A stretch of 64,000 bases of DNA from Artocarpus heterophyllus (GCA_025403435.1 CM046348.1:32084147-32148146), one strand, 5' to 3'; shown: positions 10,857 through 22,273, counted from the stretch's first letter. Program-made: numbers and translations. Notes: a model not told the origin generated them from the letters alone.

Positions 10857-12577
10857 TTTTAATCTACAATAAAGAATCATATACCAAACATAAGCAAACA
10901 TACAATAGTATAGTTTAGTAAGATAACACAATCATATAAAAACATTCAAATGTATTTATGTGTCAAAACCTTGAAAATATCACAACCTCATAATAATAAT
11001 TCCCAACTCAGATTCAACAAGCTCCTAGGGGAGTCATGCAAAATTCAATCAGGAATATGGATCCCCTCCTGATTAATATATGCCATCTAAGACCCATATA
11101 ATCTAGCATATATTAATAATCGTTTCTTTGGCCTTTAATTTTATTAACAGAGCTCCTAGGGGAGACTAATAAAAAAATTAACGTGAGTGTGTAACCATCA
11201 TTTTGATATTTTATCCATGATTTATAATCACTACTTAGGGGTGTGCAATCATAAATCATGCCAAAATACCTTATCCTCTCAGAGATCTAACCTAGTACAT
11301 GACGAAGTTCCTTCCTAGGGGTCGAAACCACCATGTTCTTCCTATGGACCAACGATGCAGGCCTTAGGTCCTCTCTTCGACAACCTTCTCCCACTCAATC
11401 TTTTGAAATCAAGGTTTTATTTTAAAAACATGCATGAACAATTTTTAATTGAGTGGCACTCCCTATTTTATATGGCATGTTATCAATATTCATGGCAAAT
11501 CATATTATAATGCAGACAAGCAAAGCAACCAAGCAAAGCTACAAGCAAAATAATAACAAATAACCATAATATTATGGTTCCACCTTAGAAAATAGAAAAT
11601 AAAGATTACCAAAGAATAAGTGAAACATATTATCGATTCTTCATCCTTAAATCCTCAAGCTATATCCTTCTTTATGTAATGCCCATCTTCAAGTCTTCAA
11701 TCCCGCATAGATCGAATACTCCATATTTTCGATCATATCCAAATTTTAATGTTTCTTAGAATTGTCTTAAAAATAAAATTAAAACTACATCGAAAACTAC
11801 ACCTTTTCTGAAAAAATTTGTAGCTCTCTGCTTGTAAGCCAATCTATGCGATCGGCCTGCTAGTCATGACCCATCGACCTGTCGATCATGAAAGTTCAGC
11901 CTGCCAGTTCATGACAAATCAGCCTACCAAACTAGAAGTTTTTCCTATTGCCAAAGCCACTTGATTTTTGCCCCGCTGACGGCCTATCGAACCTCATGTC
12001 TGGCCTGTCGATATGTGACCATTGGCTTGCTAGACTTGGATGTTCGACATGCCGACCAAGCAGAAATCTCCCCTTTCTAGAAAATACAATTTTTAATGCA
12101 ATTCATCAATTTTATTTTCAACAATTCAAAAACATAAAATTAGAGACTTAAGAAATACTTGGGAACGCTATCATCCATCTTCTAGATCCGCCTTCTAAAT
12201 CCGTCTTCTCTGAATGATTATTTAATTACAAAATTCTTACAAATTTAAAATTAAATAATAATTTCTAGATGGAGAAGATAGCCCGCCATCTAATTACATA
12301 AAAAAACCTAGATACACATTCTAACCTCTAAGGAACCATAACCGATATAAATTAATTAATTGATAAATAAATAAATAAAAATTTAATCAATTATAATTAA
12401 TTAATAAACATTCATCACATAATCCATGACAACATATAAAAATATATAGAAACCTAGAGTGCCAACTCTCTATAAAATTAAATTCAAGCATATGAGAGAT
12501 CAAGATCACATAATTTACACATATAGCACAATCACAAACTCGTAAATTTGCGTAAAAACTATGGCTCTTATACCAAT
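10857..12577 (-). other. Copia-2 leader
   Basis: Non-coding and aligns with the Copia-3 leader (59157-60800). It contains TCCTAGGGG-type motifs near 11028, 11157 and 11317. At 11845-12060 lies a strongly decayed form of the 21-22 bp palindrome array (for example CGGCCTGCTA, GGCCTGTCGA, GACATGCCGA). The PBS at 12561-12577 reads TGGTATAAGAGCC on -, with one C-to-A change from the tRNA-iMet complement. Confidence 0.75.
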
Positions 12578-13011
12578 TGTTGGAAAAATAGTACTCAGTA
12601 GAATTTTAAAATTTTTATATCAATGTATTTTCTAAAACACAAGTTTGACATACTATATGCATAAATTAATCAGATTTTACTAACTTCTGTGTGCTGAAAA
12701 GCTCCTACAATCAATGAAGAGAAATAACGTTCTAGAAGAACCTCAACCAACTGGTACTCTTCACTATTCTCTATCCATGATCGGAGTGAGTGTGGACTCA
12801 CATCATTCAGCTTTCCACCAGATGGCTCTCCTTCCAACCAATTGAGAGAACCCAAAGTTATAATTTATGATTTGTGAACAATAGCTCTCAGGGAGTTTCT
12901 AGAGTCTCATCGGTAAAGTCTCACTCTTAATCTCTTAACTGATCTAAATAACTTATGGGACTCACTCCGTATTTATAGAGGTTAGATCTAGGGTTAGTCC
13001 TTATTAGAAGA
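12578..13011 (-). repeat. Copia-2 5' LTR remnant (about 434 bp)
   Basis: Starts TGTTGGAAAAATA next to the PBS and aligns with the U5-side end of the Copia-3 LTRs (60801 onward). It includes the CTCACTCCGTATTTATAG promoter region and breaks off after AGTCCTTATTAG. The upstream LTR part, which would hold the palindrome array, is gone. Confidence 0.85.
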
Positions 13012-15266
13012 GAATACAAAAATGAAGAAGTGTACTCTTCTTATGCGCCAGAGAAGAATAGTTGCTCAAATAAGAAAAGACAATACAACAATGAAGAAGA
13101 AGAAGAACTTGACACTCAAGGGTTATCATTTTTAGGACAAAGGGACACTTGGAAGGTAATTTTAATATTTCATTATTGAATCTTATTTTTTGTCTTTCAT
13201 TTATTTTTTATTTTTTATTTTTTACATTATTTTAGTCAATATTGGATGATAATACTGTTTTTATTTTTTAGGGTAAACCATGTTTGTTGGCATTGAACTC
13301 AGTTGATAACATTGTTGGACATGGTACAATAATTGAGGGTAATGAACCCAAGTTAGTTCTACATGGAGTAACATTAGGTGAGGTGAATATTCGCATGTGC
13401 GTGGATTCTTGCCTAGACCAAGAAGCCCTTCTTCTATACTTGTGTGGGACACACTTTTCACTATTAAAGAGGCTATTGGATCTCATGTGGCATGGCCTAA
13501 GGAGTTGGTTATTATTGAAGAACCCAAGGTAATATAAATTCACCTTTTAACTTCACTACACTTTATTATTATATTATCAATAATAACTTTTTTGGTAGTA
13601 TTAATTATACTTTTTTAAATAGTTAAAGATGATAACAACTAAGAAAGTTAAGAAAAAGAGTGCGAAGGAACCATGGACAATCTCAATCCTACAAAATTAT
13701 GTTGAAAACAATATGGACGAAAGTAAGACGGTGTCCTTTAACTTGGATCAAGGAGTTTTTGGAACCGATCAAATCCTCTATTTGCTCCAAGATGATATCA
13801 TTCAATTCTCTTCCATGGTTGATATATATGTCAACTATGTTGTGTTTTACATGAGGTAAGTAAAATTCTCTTAATATATATCTTCATGCAAGAAATTTGT
13901 AGACTTTGAATTACTTACTCAACACTTGAATATCTATTTTGTATTAGTTACTTGTACAACCAGATTGTAAAAGCCAAGTTACATAAGATGTATGCCTTTA
14001 TGGATCCTGCACAAATATCGTCTTATTGTGGTTCAGCTTCAGACAGAGCAAAATCTCTTACAAGAAGATTGCAGTGTGACGTCCGGCGCGGGCCCCACCT
14101 CAAGTCTCCATAGGACCCACCTTATGGGGCCCCCAAACTTACGGCTCTTATTGGTGAACTGTTTCTATGCCGTCCCACTCGTCTGTACTGTCCCCTCTGG
14201 GGCCCTCTGGCCCCTCAGGGTTTTCTTTCGTGTCCTTCGGGTGTGAACCTCAAACCTCCCTTAAGAAATTCTTATTTCCATCTCGAGTACCAATTGAGTT
14301 AGTAGCTCAATTGGTACTCGAGATGGAAATAAGAATCTCTTAAGGGAGGTTTGAGGTTCGAACCCAAGGGGTATGAAAGAAAACCCTGAGGGGTTAGAGG
14401 GGACAGTACGGATGAGTGGGACGGCACGGGAACAGTTTATCAATAAGAGCCGTAAGTCTGGAGGCCCACAAGGTGGGTCCTATGAAGGCTTGAGGTAGGG
14501 CCCACGTTGGACGTCACATGGAGGGTTGTTGCATTGATCAATTATTTCTTGCCTCATATATCTCAAGATGAGTAGTAGTAAGAGTGAAGTGGTTATTCAA
14601 TTTTGCATTGATGGATGCCTTCTTACTTCATCCTTTTTTTTTTTTTTTGAAGAAATCATTGGTCTTTATTGATACTTGACCCTTACAATGACATCGTATA
14701 TTTTTGTGACTCCCTTCGACATAAACTAGGAAAGGATTTAAAAGGCCTCATAAATACGTAAGTTTTTTTTCCCTTCACATTATGGTATTTTGGAATTAAT
14801 GTATATATTATACGATATATGTGTTCTTTTTCTTAATTGTGGACTAAAAATTTTTGATGCCAAATGTGAAAGAAGTTTAATGAAAATATAGTTTGGTAGA
14901 TTATTAAGGTATGTATAAATTTCTTATCTAAATTGCTAACTGAGAAATATATAAGGTGGCATTAATTGTACTTGTAATTTTTATAGGCTCCACGACAGCC
15001 CACAAGTAAAGAATGTGGCTACTTTGTAATTCAATATATAAAGAATATAGTTGAAAAGCATATAATCTCTACTAGTGAAAAGGTAAGTGTGTATGAGTTC
15101 ACAACTTCGTAATTGTACTTATGATATATTTTCTGCATAATGGTATTGCTTTACACTAACCTAGAATTTTTATTTTTTCCTACAGTTTGAGCACAAAGAT
15201 ACTTATACTCAACAAGAGCTAGACATAAAGAGTGGGCTAATTACTGTCAAACAATTTTTACTTAAG
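13012..15266 (+). pseudogene. CACTA-borne Ulp1 (C48) protease gene, intron-containing, broken
   Basis: I infer exons from GT-AG sites and frame continuity: to 13155, 13272-13528, 13623-13855, 13948-14074, about 14520-14757, 14987-15082 and 15186-15266. Exon 2 shows the DUF8039-like motif (CLLALNSVDNIVGHGTI, then LHGVTLGEVNIRMCVD) with a 1-nt deletion near 13433, after which VWDTLFTIKEAIGSHVAWPK reads in the next frame. Later exons carry the Ulp1-type blocks FCDSLRHKLGKDLK and KECGYFV (catalytic Cys region). The expected His-Trp region is disrupted by stops near 14570. The last exon needs a further frame change to end EWANYCQTIFT. The foldback element at 14075-14518 interrupts exon 4. Family function is SUMO-type peptidase activity; this copy cannot make it. 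Confidence 0.78.
14075..14518. mobile_element. foldback element (about 444 bp) inside a CACTA exon
   Basis: Two arms of about 210 bp are inverted copies at roughly 85% identity by eye, meeting at a short loop near 14299 (CTCGAGTACCAATTGA against TCAATTGGTACTCGAG). The outer ends are TGTGACGTCC and GGACGTCACA. The arms are GC-rich and include many GGCCC-type strings, unlike the AT-rich surroundings. No clear target duplication is visible, so the superfamily is undecided (Mutator-like foldback or other). Transcribed RNA would form a long hairpin, a possible siRNA source. Confidence 0.8.
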
Positions 15267-15539
15267 GCTTCATTTCATGTTTTTGTCCGTTAAGTTAATA
15301 GAAGATGGAAGTGTATGAATTGAACTTTAATTAATTAGGATTGCGTTATGATTTAAGTTATGTGCATTATTTTGGGATTATATTGTGGACCTATTTTTGT
15401 AGCAATGAAAAAACAATAAAAATTCTGCCTGTTTAAATTTTTTTATATTGTAGAATATGGGTCCAAAAATTCTGCCTAATTTTTAATTGTTTAAAAGTTA
15501 AACATATAAACTATGGTTTAATGTAGCCCGTAGTCTAAG

Positions 15540-15679
15540 CAGCCCAAAGATAGACTACGGTCGAGACTTTTAACTACGCCCACATAGACTACGGTTATAG
15601 ACTACGGTTATATAACCGGAGTCTAATACCTTAGACTACAGTAAAAAACATAGTCTAAGCCCTTCTTTTTGGTGTAGTG
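15540..15679 (+). repeat. CACTA subterminal repeats and terminal inverted repeat
   Basis: AGACTACGGT-type decamers near 15550, 15588 and 15601, with inverse forms (CCGGAGTCTA) near 15617, then the terminal repeat at 15665-15679. Confidence 0.8.
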
Positions 15680-15778
15680 ATAAAACTTTATTTTAACCCA
15701 TATTTTGCTTCTCCTGCATTCTCTTTCACAATAACTTTGACAATCAATTTGGTAAGTTTCACTTTCTCATTAGACGCT

Positions 15779-18329
15779 TGTCACGCCCCGGAGTACAGGA
15801 GGTGACGTGGCGGAATATTTAGATTAATTAAAAGAGAATTTGATTAAAAACCGAGAGTTTGAGAATCCAATTTAGTAAGAAATTAAGAAGATTTTCCACC
15901 ACATTCGATAAACGAGTTTATAAAATATTAGGCAAATAATAGCAATTAAATAAAAACCGCGAATATGGGTTCCACAACCCACAACTTGTGCACACACATG
16001 GTCCTGACAATATCATAAATACAATTACAGTCCAAGTACAAATAAAGTTAAAGTCTTACATGCCTTGATTAATAATACAGAATATAAATAAATTCTCCTA
16101 TTGCTCCTGAGTTCGGTCCGAAGAATCTTCTCCAAACCTAAATGGGAAACCACCTAGAGGGGGGAATTTAAAACAGATAAAACGTGAGCGAAAGGCTCAG
16201 TAGGACTAAGTTTTATAAAATAATTTAATGCAAAGAAACATAACATTATCAGGAGTTATACAGAAAGGGAACTTGAATAAATAAATAAATAAATTGAGTA
16301 GAACCGTTCTGACACAGAACAGTTTACTTGTCAAATCAAAACACCAGTTTACTTTTACCTAGGCAAACCATGAAATCACCACCGTAGTGGCCCAGCTGGG
16401 TTTCGGGACCTGCCCCCAAGGTCGATCGCCACACGACCCGATCTCTGATATGGCATCATGCCTTAGTGTTTATTATCATTGTCATTCAAAACCCAATTAC
16501 CGAGTGTTGTCAATTACATTCATTATGAAATTCATTTCATGTCACGGTATATTAAAATATAACCGATAAAACCATTTTCAAACAACCGTTGAAAATATTT
16601 TGATAGAAATCATTTTCAAAGCCAAATCATTTCAAAACCAGGCTACCAAGGAAATAGGATAGAAGTCCTACCTCAGTACTCGTGCCGGTACCCCACACCG
16701 TAATCCCGGTCCGCTATACGTTTGCTCCACGGAACCACGAACAATCCTAGATACAAACTAAGTCGATCAATATCTAGTTCGAAACATTCTATGTTACTAA
16801 ATCATTTCATGATGTCCTAGTGTGCCATTTGTACCTTTAAAATCATCCTATAAGGTTGGGATTTAAATCAGGGTTCAAAATAGTGAAAACGGGTAAAAAT
16901 CACAAAATTTTCCATGCCTCGGTCGGCCTGCCGGACGCCCTGCTTCGGCCTGCCGAACTGCACAGTTCGGCTTGCCGGAAACAAGGTTCGGCCTGCCGAA
17001 CATTGCCCCAGATTCGGCCTGCCGGTCGGAAGAACACCGGCCTGCCGATCATCACTCCGGCCTGCCGAACATGAACTTCGGCCTGCCGAACTGGGAAAAC
17101 CCAGAAATCCCAGCCACGGGTTTCTCGATCCCCAAAATCCAAATCTTGTTTCTAACCTGTTTTTCTCAAATCCCAGGCATGAAAAACAACTATAATTGAT
17201 GGAAAAACATTCTAGAACATGTTTGGGATCATTTAAACAACATTTAAACTCGAAATCCTCAAAAATCCAAAAATGAGAAAAAGAGGAGAAAAATGAAAAT
17301 CTTGAATCCAATCCGTTTTTCTTCAATCTAGGCTTAGATTCTAGTTGTTCTAAGTTCATTTAACACAAATCCACGATTTTCTAAGCTAAAACAAACTTAG
17401 ATTTCAAAAACACACAAAATCGAAAATTTTGTAAAAAGTTTAGAAATTTCGAATCTAACCTCGAATCGAAGCTTCAATCCGTGTTCTTGGTTGCCGAATC
17501 ACGTCCCCGAGCTTCCTCCTTGCTGTTCCGAAGCTTGGATTCGAATGGAGTTCAAAAATTTTTGAAAGAGAAATTTGAGAGAGAGAGCTGCCAAGAGGGA
17601 ACCACGGGAGGGAAGAGAGAGAGAGTGAGGAAGCTGAGTGAAGAGAGAGAGAGAAGAAGGAAATAAATAGAGAAAATCAGTGGGCGGTTTTACTGTGCGA
17701 AAACCACTTTCCGGTCGATGATCTGAATCGGCACTTCTTCGTACGTTGTATCCTCCTGAACCTGCACATCGCGAAACGATACTATCTTACCCTGCTCAGG
17801 TGGATACTTCCTAAGCATCGACACATGAAACACATCATGCACATGAGAAAGTTCGGGCAGAAGATCAAGCCGATAAGCAACCACACCAACACGCTGAGTG
17901 ATCTCAAACGGCCCGATATACCTCGGCGCGAGCTTCCCACTCACTCCGAACCGCATAGTTCCCTTACGAGGTGACACCCTCAAGAGAACAAAATCTCCAA
18001 CCACGAACTCTAAGGGTCTACGTCTCCTATCTGCGTAGCTCTTCTGCCGACTATGAGCTGCTCTCAACCGATCCCGAATCACCGCGACTTTCTCGTTGCT
18101 GTCACGAATCTCATCCGGCCCAAGAATAACTCTATCTTCTGGCTCGGCCCAACACACCGAGGATCGACACGGTCGTCCATACAACGCCTCAAATGGTGCC
18201 ATACCGATACTCGCCTGATAACTGTTGTTGTACGCGAACTCCGCCAAATGCAAACATTGCTTCCAATTCCCGTCGAAGTCCAACGCACAAGCACGCAACA
18301 TATCCTCGAGAACCTGAATAACCCGCTCA
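15779..18329 (-). repeat. left terminal direct repeat (3' LTR region, 2551 bp)
   Basis: Matches 22278-24806 from TGTCACGCCCCGG through the pol C-terminus to CCCGCTCA, where similarity stops. It includes the non-coding part (15779-17689), the palindrome array (16924-17088, 8 units), a GAGA-rich stretch (17574-17660) and 640 bp of pol coding. It is 22 bp longer than its partner, mostly from one extra 21-bp palindrome unit. Confidence 0.85.
16924..17088 (-). repeat. palindrome array, 8 units (left gypsy repeat)
   Basis: Units start at 16924, 16946, 16968 (CGGCTTGCCG), 16989, 17015, 17038, 17058 and 17079; spacing is 22, 22, 21, 26, 23, 20 and 21 bp. On + most read CGGCCTGCCG, several extended to TTCGGCCTGCCGAA, so each has two 6-bp complementary arms around CT. 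Short in-frame ORFs across it are by-products of the period and are not called. Confidence 0.9.
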
Positions 18330-21300
18330 GACTGCCCATCAGTCTGAGGATGAAACGCCGTACTGAAGTTCAAATCCGTACCCAAAGCCTCCTGAAAACT
18401 CCTCCAGTACTTAGCATTAAACCTGGTGTCTCGATCAGAGGTGATGGACAAAGGAACCCCATGCAACCTCACAATGTTCTGCATATACAACTCCCCGAGA
18501 ATCTTCCTAGAACACGTCGACCTAAACGGAATGAAATGCGCCGATTTTGTCAACCTGTCGACTACAACCCAAACTGCATCATGCCGCTGCTCCGTCCTCG
18601 GCAAACCTGTGAGGAAATCCATCGTCACATGCTCCCATTTCCACCCTGGAATAGGAAGCGGCTGAAGCTGACCTGCAGGCTTCTGGTGCTCAGTTTTCAC
18701 CTGGAGACACGTCGAACACTTGGCCACGTACTCGTGAAGATCTTTCTTCATGCCTCTCCACCAATAGTGCCTCTTCAAATCACGATACATCTTGGTGCTC
18801 CCCGGATGAATAGCAAACTGAGACCTATGAGCTTCATCTAGAACGACTTTCGTCACCTCGGCGATAACTGAAACTGCAAGACGCTCCCGGAAGTACAACG
18901 ATCCATCTGAATGCACGCTCCATTCCTCGAACTGCTCCCCGTTTTGAATCCACGACCAAATCCCCTACAAATGTCGATCCTGCCACTGACCTTGCTTCAC
19001 CATCCGAACAAGAGCTGGAGTCGCTTCCACATGATACAACAAAACTCGATCACCGTCTTCATGATACTGTAGCCGATACTCACTCACTGTCGCATCCCTG
19101 CTCCAGTCCTCAAAAATCAAACAAGCGAGAATCCCTGAAGACTTCCTGCTAAGCGCGTCCGCTACCACATTAGCTTTTCCGGGATGATACTGCAAAGCGA
19201 AATCATAATCCTCCATGTACTCCACCCATCTGCACTGCCTCAAGTTGAGATCCCTCTGAGTGAACAAATGCCTCAAACTCTTGTGATCGGAGAAGACCTG
19301 AAACGATGCTCCATACAAGTAACATCTCCAAATCTTCAACGCGTAGATCACCGCTGCAAGCTCTAAATCGTGAGTAGGATAATTTCACTCTTGAGGTCGT
19401 AGCTGTCTCGATCTGTACGCAACCACACGTCCATGCTGCATCAACACGCATCCAAGTCCACGCCCTGAAGCATCAGCATAAACCTCATACGGCTCACCAC
19501 TGTTAGGAATAATCAACACTGGAGCTGAAGTCAACCGGTTCTTCAATTCCTGAAAAGCAGACTCACAGTCTTCATCCCACTCAAACCTGACATTTTTCTT
19601 GATCAACCTCGTCAACGGAGCTGCAATCTTCGAAAAGTCCTTTACAAATTTCCTGTAATATCCAGCAAGACCTAAGAAGCTGCGAATCTCCGCTACATTC
19701 CTTGGTCGTTCCCATTCCAATATAGCTTCAATCTTGGACGGATCCCCTGAAATACCATGTTCCGAAATGACATGACCCAGAAATTTGACCTCAGTCAACC
19801 AGAACTCACATTTTTCCCTCTTAGCGTACAATTGGTGCTCCCGCAGAGTCTGAAGCACGATCCGAAGATGCTGCTCATGCTCCTCCCAAGTCTTAGAATA
19901 CACAAGAATATCATCGATGAACACGATCACAAACTGATCCAGATACGGTCTAAATATCCTGTTCATCAAATCCATAAAAGCTGCTGGAGCATTCGTCAAC
20001 CCAAAAGACATAACCAGAAACTCGAAGTGCCCATACCGAGTCCTAAAAGCTGTCTTGGGAATATCCTCTTCCTTGATCCTGAGCTGATGATAACCTGACC
20101 GCAAATCAATCTTCGAGAAGTATCGCGAACCTCCCAACTGATCAAATAGCTCATCAATCCTAGGCAAGGGATACTTGTTCTTCACCGTAACACGATTCAA
20201 CTGCCGATAATCCACACATAACCTGAGAGTCCCATCGTGCTTCTTAGCGAACAAAACTGGTGCTCCCCACAGAGATGTGCTATTCCGAATATATCTTTTA
20301 TCAGCAAGCTCCTGAAGTTGCTTCCTCAATTCCTTCATTTCTGCCGGCACCATCCGATAAGGTGCCATAGAAATTGGTGATGTCCCTGGAAACAACTCAA
20401 TACCAAACTCAATCTCCCGATGCGGTGGTAATCCTGATAACTCATCGGGGAAGACATCCTCGAACTCATCAACCACCGAAATCGCTACACTACTACTCGA
20501 AACATAGGGCTCGCAATCTAGATTGGCAAGAAAAGCAAAACAATCTAGATTCCTTCGCCCTCCTAAACACGACTTCATGAGACGCTCACTCATTAGCCAA
20601 TCACCACCACCCTGGTAAGTGATTACCGTCCCCCTATCAGACACTAGGGTCACTTTTCTAAGTTGGCAGTCCACAACTGCACTATACCTGGACAACCAGT
20701 CCATCCCTAAAATCACATCATAGGAACTCATGGGGAGTACAATCAAATCACTTTTCAAAATCTCATCCCCAATCTTTATTTTACATGATTTACACATACA
20801 ATTCACACACACCCGCCCCAAAGGAGAAGTTATAACTAGGGGTTCCTTAAACTCTTCTACTTCTAATCCCAAGGCATGTACAAAGGAACTCGAAATGAGA
20901 GAATGAGAGGCACCGGTATCAAATAAAACGCGAGCTAGAGATCTAGAAACCAAAACCATACCATCGACAACCGCGTTACCAATCTGAGAATCTGACCCTC
21001 CAGATGCCATTGCATGAACCTGTACTGGCGCTTTTCCTTTTCCTCTACCGACATTACTGGGTCCTGCATTACTCGGTCGATGCTGCTGAGATGGAGACGA
21101 CTGCACACTACCTGTACTCGGCGCTCTATACTGAGGAACACTACGCTGAAAATACTGCGGCTACTGTCCCCGTGCCGGATATGAGAATTGCTGAGGAGAA
21201 AACTACGGATACTGCAACTGCGGGTACTGCGGAGGAGGAGGTAGGGTCTGAGGCTGAGGCTGAGACTGACGACTGGCATCCTCCCCGGTCTGCGATCCAA

Positions 21301-22171
21301 GACGAGCACTCCTGATCGGGCAATTCCTCTTGATGTGTCCGGGCTGCTAACAGAAATGACAATGAAAGCTGTAGGGATTGTTGCGCCCGCTGCCAGACGA
21401 ACTGCTGCTGCCACTGGTCGCACCGCCTTGCTTGCCTTTCCCCAGAGCTAGACGACTACTGGTGCTCTTCCTGCCACTCCTCTGCGGTCCTCCTGAAGCC
21501 TTGGCTTGGTCCTCACAATACTGCACGTAATCATTCTCCACGGAGATCGCCGATGACACAAGCTCTCCGAAACCCCTAAGCCGTAGAGCAACCAACTGCC
21601 GTCGAATAGGAGCCTTGAGTCCTTCCTGGAACTTGATGCATTTCTCACGCTCCGATGCCACAGCTGATGGAGCAAACCTAGCCAACTCGTTAAACTTCGC
21701 CTCATACTCCCAAACTGACATATCACCCTGCTGCAATCTATAAAACTCAGCTGCCTTCTGATCTCTATATCCCTGCGGAAAATACCGATCATAGAACAGA
21801 TCCTCGAACTTGTCCCAACCGATATCGTCACCGCGCTCCAGACGCTTAGTTTGTTTCCACCAGGTGTTAGCGCCACCCTCGAGCTTATACGCCACAAACT
21901 CCACACGATACTCCTCAGGCACACCAAGAGTATCAAGATGCTTCAAGATCGAATCCAACCAATACTCTGCTAACTGCGGATCCCCGTTGCCATCAAAAGT
22001 CAGAATAGACGCCCGCCAAAATTCCTTAAAGAAAGCATGCCGACTACCAACACTGGAGTCTTCCGGTCTAGCCCTGGCTGCCATCTGGCGGAAAGCCGCA
22101 ATCATAGACCTCATCAGGCCCTCATCATTTCCGAACTCGGCGTCAGCTGTCGAACGACGTCTAGGTGCCAT
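17690..22171 (-). pseudogene. gag-pol: Ty3/gypsy gag-pol polyprotein, one frame with five internal stops
   Basis: A single frame of about 1,490 codons starts at 22171 (MAPRRRSTA), 107 bp after the repeat. Retrotransposon gag (LAEYWLDSILKHLD, WWKQTKRLERGDDIGW, RYFPQGYRDQK) runs to an interrupted zinc knuckle (CHFC, stop, QPGHIKRNC). Protease is [13 protein letters not shown] has the catalytic FIDDILVYS near 19915. RNase H is [10 protein letters not shown] to LSRK. Integrase has the HHCC finger (WWRGMKKDLHEY, CSTCLQ), D in TMDFL, D in SDRDT, E in SERVIQVLEDML, then a GPF/Y-type module. Stops: 21347-21349, 21203-21205, 21161-21163, 19385-19387, 18965-18967. The terminal stop at 17690 cuts the expected chromodomain just after its start (IQIIDRKVVFAQ). 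Confidence 0.93.
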
Positions 22172-22255
22172 TCTCTCACTTCTGAAAACAAAATTTGGAC
22201 TGTCAGAGGTATTTCATTGTCAAACCTATGTGTGCACAATTCCCAAGGTTCATAA

Positions 22256-22273
22256 CCTTGAGCTCTGATACCA
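22256..22273 (-). other. primer binding site of the gypsy element
   Basis: On - TGGTATCAGAGCTCAAGG, complementary to the 3' end of plant initiator Met tRNA, four bases inside the right repeat. It fixes the element's orientation as -. Confidence 0.85.

Larger units (their letters stand above)
6336..13011 (-). mobile_element. Copia-2: truncated Ty1/copia element interrupted by two other elements
   Basis: Same family as Copia-1 and Copia-3 but more decayed. On - it reads 5' LTR remnant (13011-12578), mutated PBS, leader, gag, zinc knuckle, protease, pre-integrase and the start of integrase, and is then cut at 6336 by Copia-1. A solo LTR (7210-10204) splits gag. The rest of pol should continue left of Copia-1, outside the window. 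The outer part of its 5' LTR is missing: homology to the Copia-3 LTR stops near 13011, where CACTA exon sequence begins with no recognisable insertion signature. Confidence 0.9.
13012..15679 (+). mobile_element. 3' end of a CACTA (En/Spm) DNA transposon
   Basis: The right end is a CACTA terminal inverted repeat: + ends CTTTTTGGTGTAGTG at 15679, whose complement is CACTACACCAAAAAG. Before it, 15540-15660 holds subterminal repeats of core AGACTACGGT in both orientations, the usual transposase-binding arrangement. The interior carries exons of the Ulp1-protease gene common in plant CACTA elements. No left terminal repeat was found. The left edge (13012) abuts a Copia-2 LTR fragment, so this is a truncated copy. 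The 3-bp duplication cannot be tested without the other end. Confidence 0.85.

Noticed and set aside
14075..14518. Assigning the foldback to a Mutator-type MITE
   Set aside because: Long arms fit, but no 9-bp duplication is visible at either plausible edge.
16924..17088. CRISPR-like reading of the regularly spaced palindromes
   Set aside because: The repeat is 10-14 bp with 7-10 bp spacers inside retrotransposon LTRs of a plant genome, with no cas genes. The period does not fit CRISPR.
16856..17199. Overlapping open frames over the palindrome array on both strands
   Set aside because: The repeat period keeps frames open and gives Pro/Ala/Arg-rich words. The frames have no family and differ between sister repeats by unit loss.
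18053..18841. 262-codon frame on + opposite gypsy pol
   Set aside because: Antisense shadow of the integrase coding region, with no recognisable domain.
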